DNA of 64,000 bases from Blattamonas nauphoetae (taxonomy: Eukaryota; Preaxostyla; Oxymonadida). The stretch's first letter is position 1. Each line of letters opens with the position of its first letter. A program made the translations under genes and the position numbers. The notes under the pieces were generated by a model, which was not told the origin of the DNA, did no database searches, and worked only from the letters and a program-made list of their open reading frames with translations. Where the stretch lies: positions 524,297 through 588,296 of the forward strand of contig JARBJD010000014.1 of NCBI GenBank assembly GCA_033064195.1, written 5' to 3'. Below, in pieces: positions 60,550 to 64,000 of the stretch.

Positions 60550-61512
60550 TCACATTTCTGCTCGATCTATAGCTCCCATTCCAGAACTGTCCAACTGTGC
60601 AAATCGATAATACCCAGGCATTTCAGATTGGTATCCACTGATATCATCATCTGTGACTGTTTTGAATGCTTTGGCTTTCAGTTTATTAACTTCTGTTGAT
60701 ATGTGAGTTGAATAGCGAGTACAGTATTCCGATAAATACGTTGTATCTTGAGTGATCATTTGGAGAAACACTGGATAAATCTGATCTTTGAAGGCTTTCT
60801 TTTGTTTCATACTGGGATTGTAGTCCTGAACATGATCATGAAGCCATTGATCCCACATCAGTGATGCAATCTGTGATTGAATTGAATTGAACACCATATT
60901 GTCTAAAACATTCTTGCTGGGATCAGCTGGATTGCTTCGATTTGCACGAGTTATTCCCAATGTGTCTGTCATGTGTTCACCAACAGCTCTCTTCATTCTT
61001 GCATATGGTTGTTGAGATCGTTTGGTCTTCATCTCTTCATAGCTGATGTCTCGATAATTGGTTGGCAAATCGTATGTTCCATTTTTGAGGAAATTCCTAT
61101 GCACCGCTTTTATTTTCCTTCCATTCTCTTGATTAAATGATGTATAGGATGTCTGTCTTCGCCTATCAGGTGTTGGATTCATTGCATAGTATGTCTCTTT
61201 AACTGGTCTACTGTTGTATGGAGTTAGCATGGCACCATTGACTGCAATCAGATCTCCAGTTTCATTATCGTACACCATCACATCAGGAACTTGTCCATAT
61301 TGTTCTACTTTCGCAGTCCAATTTCGTCCAGTTCTCGCAATATACTCACGAGCTGATGGAAGACTACACAGAGCATCATTGCGTCTGGTTTGAATATCAT
61401 CATCGGCATAGATTCGTTTCAATGCTGCTTGAGTCTCTGCTGCGTATCTCATTCTTGGTTTCTTCGCTTGTGCTTTTCTTTGTGGTTGAACGTACACTAT
61501 CTTTTGTGACAT
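60550..61512 (-). CDS. Element protein of unknown function, 320 residues
   Basis: It starts MSQKIVYVQPQRKAQAKKPR, a very basic N-terminus. The middle has tyrosine-rich turns and MLTPYNSRPVKETYYAM; the second half is helical (NMVFNSIQSQIASLMWDQWL). It is divergent from the ATPase gene with a 61-bp shared upstream region. It has too few cysteines in suitable context to be the adenain-type protease. A structural or DNA-binding role is possible but not shown. Confidence 0.5.
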   Translation of the reverse strand: MSQKIVYVQPQRKAQAKKPRMRYAAETQAALKRIYADDDIQTRRNDALCSLPSAREYIARTGRNWTAKVEQYGQVPDVMVYDNETGDLIAVNGAMLTPYNSRPVKETYYAMNPTPDRRRQTSYTSFNQENGRKIKAVHRNFLKNGTYDLPTNYRDISYEEMKTKRSQQPYARMKRAVGEHMTDTLGITRANRSNPADPSKNVLDNMVFNSIQSQIASLMWDQWLHDHVQDYNPSMKQKKAFKDQIYPVFLQMITQDTTYLSEYCTRYSTHISTEVNKLKAKAFKTVTDDDISGYQSEMPGYYRFAQLDSSGMGAIDRAEM

Positions 61513-61527
61513 TGTGTGTTTTCATAC

Positions 61528-61539
61528 AAAATAAAAAAA
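61528..61539 (-). promoter_or_regulatory. AT-rich box in the divergent region between the 320-residue gene and the ATPase
   Basis: AAAATAAAAAAA on the plus strand, 15 bp upstream of the minus-strand ATG. The plus-strand ATPase start has only TATATTTTAATTAG, so it may use the same region from the other side. Confidence 0.5.
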
Positions 61540-61573
61540 CCAAAAGTATATTTTAATTAGAGTTAAATCACAA

Positions 61574-62458
61574 ATGAACAAATCTCCATTAACAACAATG
61601 TCAACATTGTTACGGAGGGTGGAACCCTTGTCTCTAACAGCATACGTGAATGCTAAATTGAGTGAAGCATCAAATCGGAATGTTTCTCATGAAGTGCAAT
61701 CACAAATACATCCAGACTTGAATTTCAATCGCAATAGTGTCAATGTCCTCGTTGGTAACAGAGGAAGTGGAAAAACATTCAATGCTCTTCGAGAGGTTGC
61801 CAAGCTCCAAAATGTTCAAGTCAGAAACGAACTATTCCATCTGTTTGTCTTCGTCACTGAGAAGAACATTGATCCAACATTCGATAAATTCAAACCAATC
61901 CTGAACGTTCCTTATGTCAAAGTCAAATATGATGAAGCACTTCCATTTCTGTTGGAACTATCTGAATCGAAAGCTGCATATGAAGAAATTATTGACAATC
62001 AATGGCAGAACAAAATCACTGATGAATGCCGAGAAGATCTCTTTGATGCACTTTACATTGATGACTTCTCAGTGAAGAATCTCCAGACGATTATTCTCCT
62101 TGATGACTGTCGTAGGATCCTAGGTGAACGAAGAGCATCCAAAAATAGAATGACAATGATGGACTTGTTACTGGAGAATCGACAACCGAAGTTCACTTTC
62201 TTTCTGACTATGCATGAGCTCTTCAATTTGTCAGCTGACATGAAGTCAAACATCGATTCGATGTGGATTTTTGGAGGATTCAATAAAGAACGAATCAGTC
62301 GAGTCTATCCTCAGTTGAACTCACCAATAGATATTCGACAGTTCTGGAATGTCTACCAACGAAATCAAAAGTGTGAAGCAATCATTCTTCGATACAACAC
62401 TGATGGAGTTGCTCTGACAGAGATCAACAAAGAAGGGTTAAACCGGACTGTCCGATAA
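61574..62458 (+). CDS. FtsK/HerA-A32-like DNA-packaging ATPase
   Basis: The 294-residue protein starts MNKSPLTTMSTLLRRVEPLS. Walker A is VLVGNRGSGKTFNALRE (~residue 60) and Walker B is TIILLDDCRRIL (~residue 175), followed by RMTMMDLLLENRQPKFTFFL and a conserved polar residue in the sensor strand (TMHELF). Size and motif spacing fit the packaging ATPases of Polintons, virophages and adenovirus relatives, which pump the genome into the capsid. It is the only clear plus-strand gene in this part and overlaps the 3' end of the coiled-coil gene by 21 bp. Confidence 0.85.
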   Translation: MNKSPLTTMSTLLRRVEPLSLTAYVNAKLSEASNRNVSHEVQSQIHPDLNFNRNSVNVLVGNRGSGKTFNALREVAKLQNVQVRNELFHLFVFVTEKNIDPTFDKFKPILNVPYVKVKYDEALPFLLELSESKAAYEEIIDNQWQNKITDECREDLFDALYIDDFSVKNLQTIILLDDCRRILGERRASKNRMTMMDLLLENRQPKFTFFLTMHELFNLSADMKSNIDSMWIFGGFNKERISRVYPQLNSPIDIRQFWNVYQRNQKCEAIILRYNTDGVALTEINKEGLNRTVR

Positions 62459-62764
62459 TTCTTGAATAAGGTTTCCAATTGAGTCAGTCAGCGCTCGAAT
62501 TGATTCTTCAATGTCTGATAGTCTTTGATCAATCGATAGTGAATTAGGAGGAGTGGAAGCATCGACATATCGTTTCCTCAGTGCAATCTCACCTCTTATT
62601 TTTGTTATTCTGTATCCATCGATTTGAATCATCCTATTCAGTTTCTGAGTTGTGTACTCATTCAGTTCTTTTTTATTCTTCTCCAAGTATCTCTGAAAGT
62701 CGTGGATGTTTGTGAACTCTTTCTGCTCAGGATCAAACGGTTCTAATATTTTCAGTGATGACAT
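62438..62764 (-). CDS. Small coiled-coil element protein, 108 residues
   Basis: It starts MSSLKILEPFDPEQKEFTNI. Charged helices (FQRYLEKNKKELNEYTTQKL) are followed by a conserved-looking basic step (ITKIRGEIALRKRYVD) and a C-terminal heptad stretch (IDQRLSDIEESIRALTDSIG). It lies between integrase and ATPase. It has its own box and is convergent with the ATPase gene. Function unknown. Confidence 0.55.
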   Translation of the reverse strand: MSSLKILEPFDPEQKEFTNIHDFQRYLEKNKKELNEYTTQKLNRMIQIDGYRITKIRGEIALRKRYVDASTPPNSLSIDQRLSDIEESIRALTDSIGNLIQELSDSPV

Positions 62765-62770
62765 TTCAGT

Positions 62771-62781
62771 GAAATAAAAAT
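62771..62781 (-). promoter_or_regulatory. AT-rich box before the small coiled-coil gene
   Basis: GAAATAAAAAT on the plus strand, 6 bp upstream of the ATG; a slightly weaker match. Confidence 0.5.
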
Positions 62782-62833
62782 ATCTGAAACATTTTTGAGA
62801 ATAGTCATAATTGAAGCGAACGATGGTCTGAGG

Positions 62834-63799
62834 TCAGAATAGACCGAACTCAGCAATGAACTCTGGAGTTAAGTCGTCAATTGAGTCTGCATGGAACTTT
62901 GTGTGTTGGATTGGAACGTAGACAACTTTTGACAGACATGTGAGACCATTCAGTAGAGTAGCAACCACATTCCCGTGCTTGTATTCAATGAATTTCCCCA
63001 CGAATTGAAACTGTCTACGCTTCTTCTGAAACTTAGCAACAGTCTTGTCCAAATCAAGGTGAATCAATAATATGTTTCCTGGTTTGTATTTCCATAGCAT
63101 CTGTGCTGTCTGCTGTCTTTGGATGTTCTTCAATTGCTCTTCACAACTGGAGATATACAGTGCTTCGATTTCACGATTGTTCTGTGCTTGCTGTGGAGTG
63201 AACTTATTCCAGTACGCTCGATGTGGAGTCATGTTGTAGTATTCCACCATCTGATTCATCAATGAATGATTTGCCATTTGTGTTGCATTGTCTTGGAATC
63301 CATCTCTGATTGTTCTGATCACTCGATCGACAATTCTATTGTGATTTGTGAATGGTGAGCTTGTGAAATATGTATTGACATTCTGATCCTTGAAAAACTC
63401 TGATGCTTCTCCACTTGTCCATGCAGCTTCTCCATCACCACGAATGTTGTTGACATGAACTCCACGATGATTAATCAGATCGTTGATTGCAGTCTTGACT
63501 TTGCTCCATGATTTATCCAGAATAGGAATTACTACCAAGTATTTGGTGTTGATGTTGATGGCAAATAGGTATATCTGAAGAACTGTTTTCGACGTTGGTG
63601 ATTGGATAAAGACAAGATCAATTTCCCAGGATCCAAACTTGGGAGAAAAGTATGGTCTAGCACAATTCTGAGGAACCTTTCTGTCTGATGTCTTCTGTGG
63701 ATCACCTGTAGTTGCTTTCGACATGAACTGCATTTTTGATCGAAATGAATACACTATTTTTTCCGTTGCTTTTGGAATCATTGGTGGATCAATTCTCAT
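62834..63799 (-). CDS. Polinton-type (rve) integrase
   Basis: A 321-residue frame from MRIDPPMIPKATEKIVYSFR. The rve core is recognisable: FGSWEIDLVFIQSPTSKTVL with the first catalytic aspartate, YLFAININTKYLVVIPILDK, IRGDGEAAWTSGEASEFFKD with the second, and IVDRVIRTIRDGFQ in the third-residue helix. The following part (MTPHRAYWNKFTPQQAQNN and GNILLIHLDLDK) is the usual C-terminal domain. The enzyme joins element ends to host DNA. Coding sequence seems to extend further upstream towards the window edge, so the true start is not fixed. Confidence 0.8.
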   Translation of the reverse strand: MRIDPPMIPKATEKIVYSFRSKMQFMSKATTGDPQKTSDRKVPQNCARPYFSPKFGSWEIDLVFIQSPTSKTVLQIYLFAININTKYLVVIPILDKSWSKVKTAINDLINHRGVHVNNIRGDGEAAWTSGEASEFFKDQNVNTYFTSSPFTNHNRIVDRVIRTIRDGFQDNATQMANHSLMNQMVEYYNMTPHRAYWNKFTPQQAQNNREIEALYISSCEEQLKNIQRQQTAQMLWKYKPGNILLIHLDLDKTVAKFQKKRRQFQFVGKFIEYKHGNVVATLLNGLTCLSKVVYVPIQHTKFHADSIDDLTPEFIAEFGLF

Positions 63800-64000
63800 T
63801 CTGTCCCTTCCTTTTTCTCTCTGAATTTTCCTGGGATGTGCAGCACTCCATCTATGATCATATTCCTCATACCAATCCTGAAATGATCTTCCTCCGAATG
63901 GAATTTGTTTTGTGTGAGTCAGTATGAAGTCAAGATCTTCGTTCCTTGAAATCTTTCTGTTTATCGAGGGGCTCGAACGAATGTGTCTCTGTTCATTTTA

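Larger units (their letters stand above)
54354..64000. mobile_element. Polinton/Maverick-like virus-derived element, main block (continues past window)
   Basis: A compact set of genes is packed with 30-80 bp spacing, almost all on the minus strand: fibre (S74), unknown, two hexon-like major capsid proteins, two MAPG proteins, two unknowns, FtsK/A32-like packaging ATPase (plus strand), small coiled coil, and rve-type integrase. Integrase plus packaging ATPase plus jelly-roll capsid is the Polinton hallmark set. No DNA polymerase B and no adenain-type protease were seen; they may lie beyond 64000. The listed frames are open and look whole, so the copy appears young. The terminal repeats and target duplication are outside the window or not recognised. 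Confidence 0.8.

Noticed and set aside
60550-61512. Considered as the adenain-type maturation protease expected in Polintons
   Set aside because: The two cysteines lie in no recognisable catalytic context and no His-Asp/Glu-Cys arrangement could be made out.

Overview
The window looks like nuclear DNA of an intron-bearing anaerobic protist, most likely an oxymonad (Preaxostyla, Blattamonas-like). This is inferred from the gene families, not measured. The signs are: a multicopy family of ~335-residue helical-repeat (ARM-like) proteins; LRR genes; a giant secreted beta-helix protein with one transmembrane helix and a degenerate kinase tail; a membrane-anchored cathepsin C-like protease; a ubiquitin protease fused to a long coiled coil; and very small spliceosomal introns (about 30-45 nt, donors such as GTATNC or GTNTGT, acceptors YAG). 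All three standard stop codons are used, so there is no sign of a changed genetic code.

Layout. 1-19.9 kb is a tandemly duplicated family region of ARM-like genes, LRR genes and a small transmembrane-tail gene. It mixes intact copies with frameshifted ones, and one ARM-like pseudogene is split by a TA-flanked foldback transposon (1537-2885). 19.8-37.4 kb is bounded by two ~300-bp direct repeats and holds one giant beta-helix/TM/pseudokinase gene. That gene is cut by a hAT-type transposon (23592-26736) and by a TA-flanked foldback element (27524-33310), which itself contains a small MITE (27761-28401) and a second hAT copy (29017-32756). At every insertion the host reading frame continues exactly once the element and one target duplication are set aside. 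Both hAT copies carry the same fragment of a host beta-helix gene and a ~24-bp minisatellite array of 1.1 or 1.5 kb. 37.5-38.5 kb is another ARM-like gene. 39-46.1 kb holds three ordinary housekeeping-type genes on the minus strand: cathepsin C-like protease, USP-coiled coil, and an 8-exon protein kinase. 46.1-47.6 kb is an ARM-like 3' fragment with a 596-bp MITE inside its stop codon. 48.6-51.1 kb and 54.3-64.0 kb (continuing past the window) are parts of a Polinton/Maverick-like virus-derived element: integrase, packaging ATPase, two paralogous hexon-like major capsid proteins, two small MAPG proteins, an S74-type fibre and several unknowns. Between these two blocks (51.5-54.1 kb) lie decayed host gene fragments.

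How the genes fit together. The ARM-like, LRR and beta-helix proteins look like an expanding, recombining repertoire of surface or interaction proteins, with DNA transposons inserting into it and in two cases carrying pieces of it. The virus-like element is compact, mostly on the minus strand. Nearly every one of its genes has an AT-rich box (AAAAATAAAAAA on the plus strand, i.e. TTTTTTATTTTT in gene direction) just upstream of the ATG, which marks its transcription off from the host genes. The capsid, ATPase and integrase frames are open and look whole; the left block looks decayed or rearranged. No rRNA, tRNA or CRISPR array was recognised.
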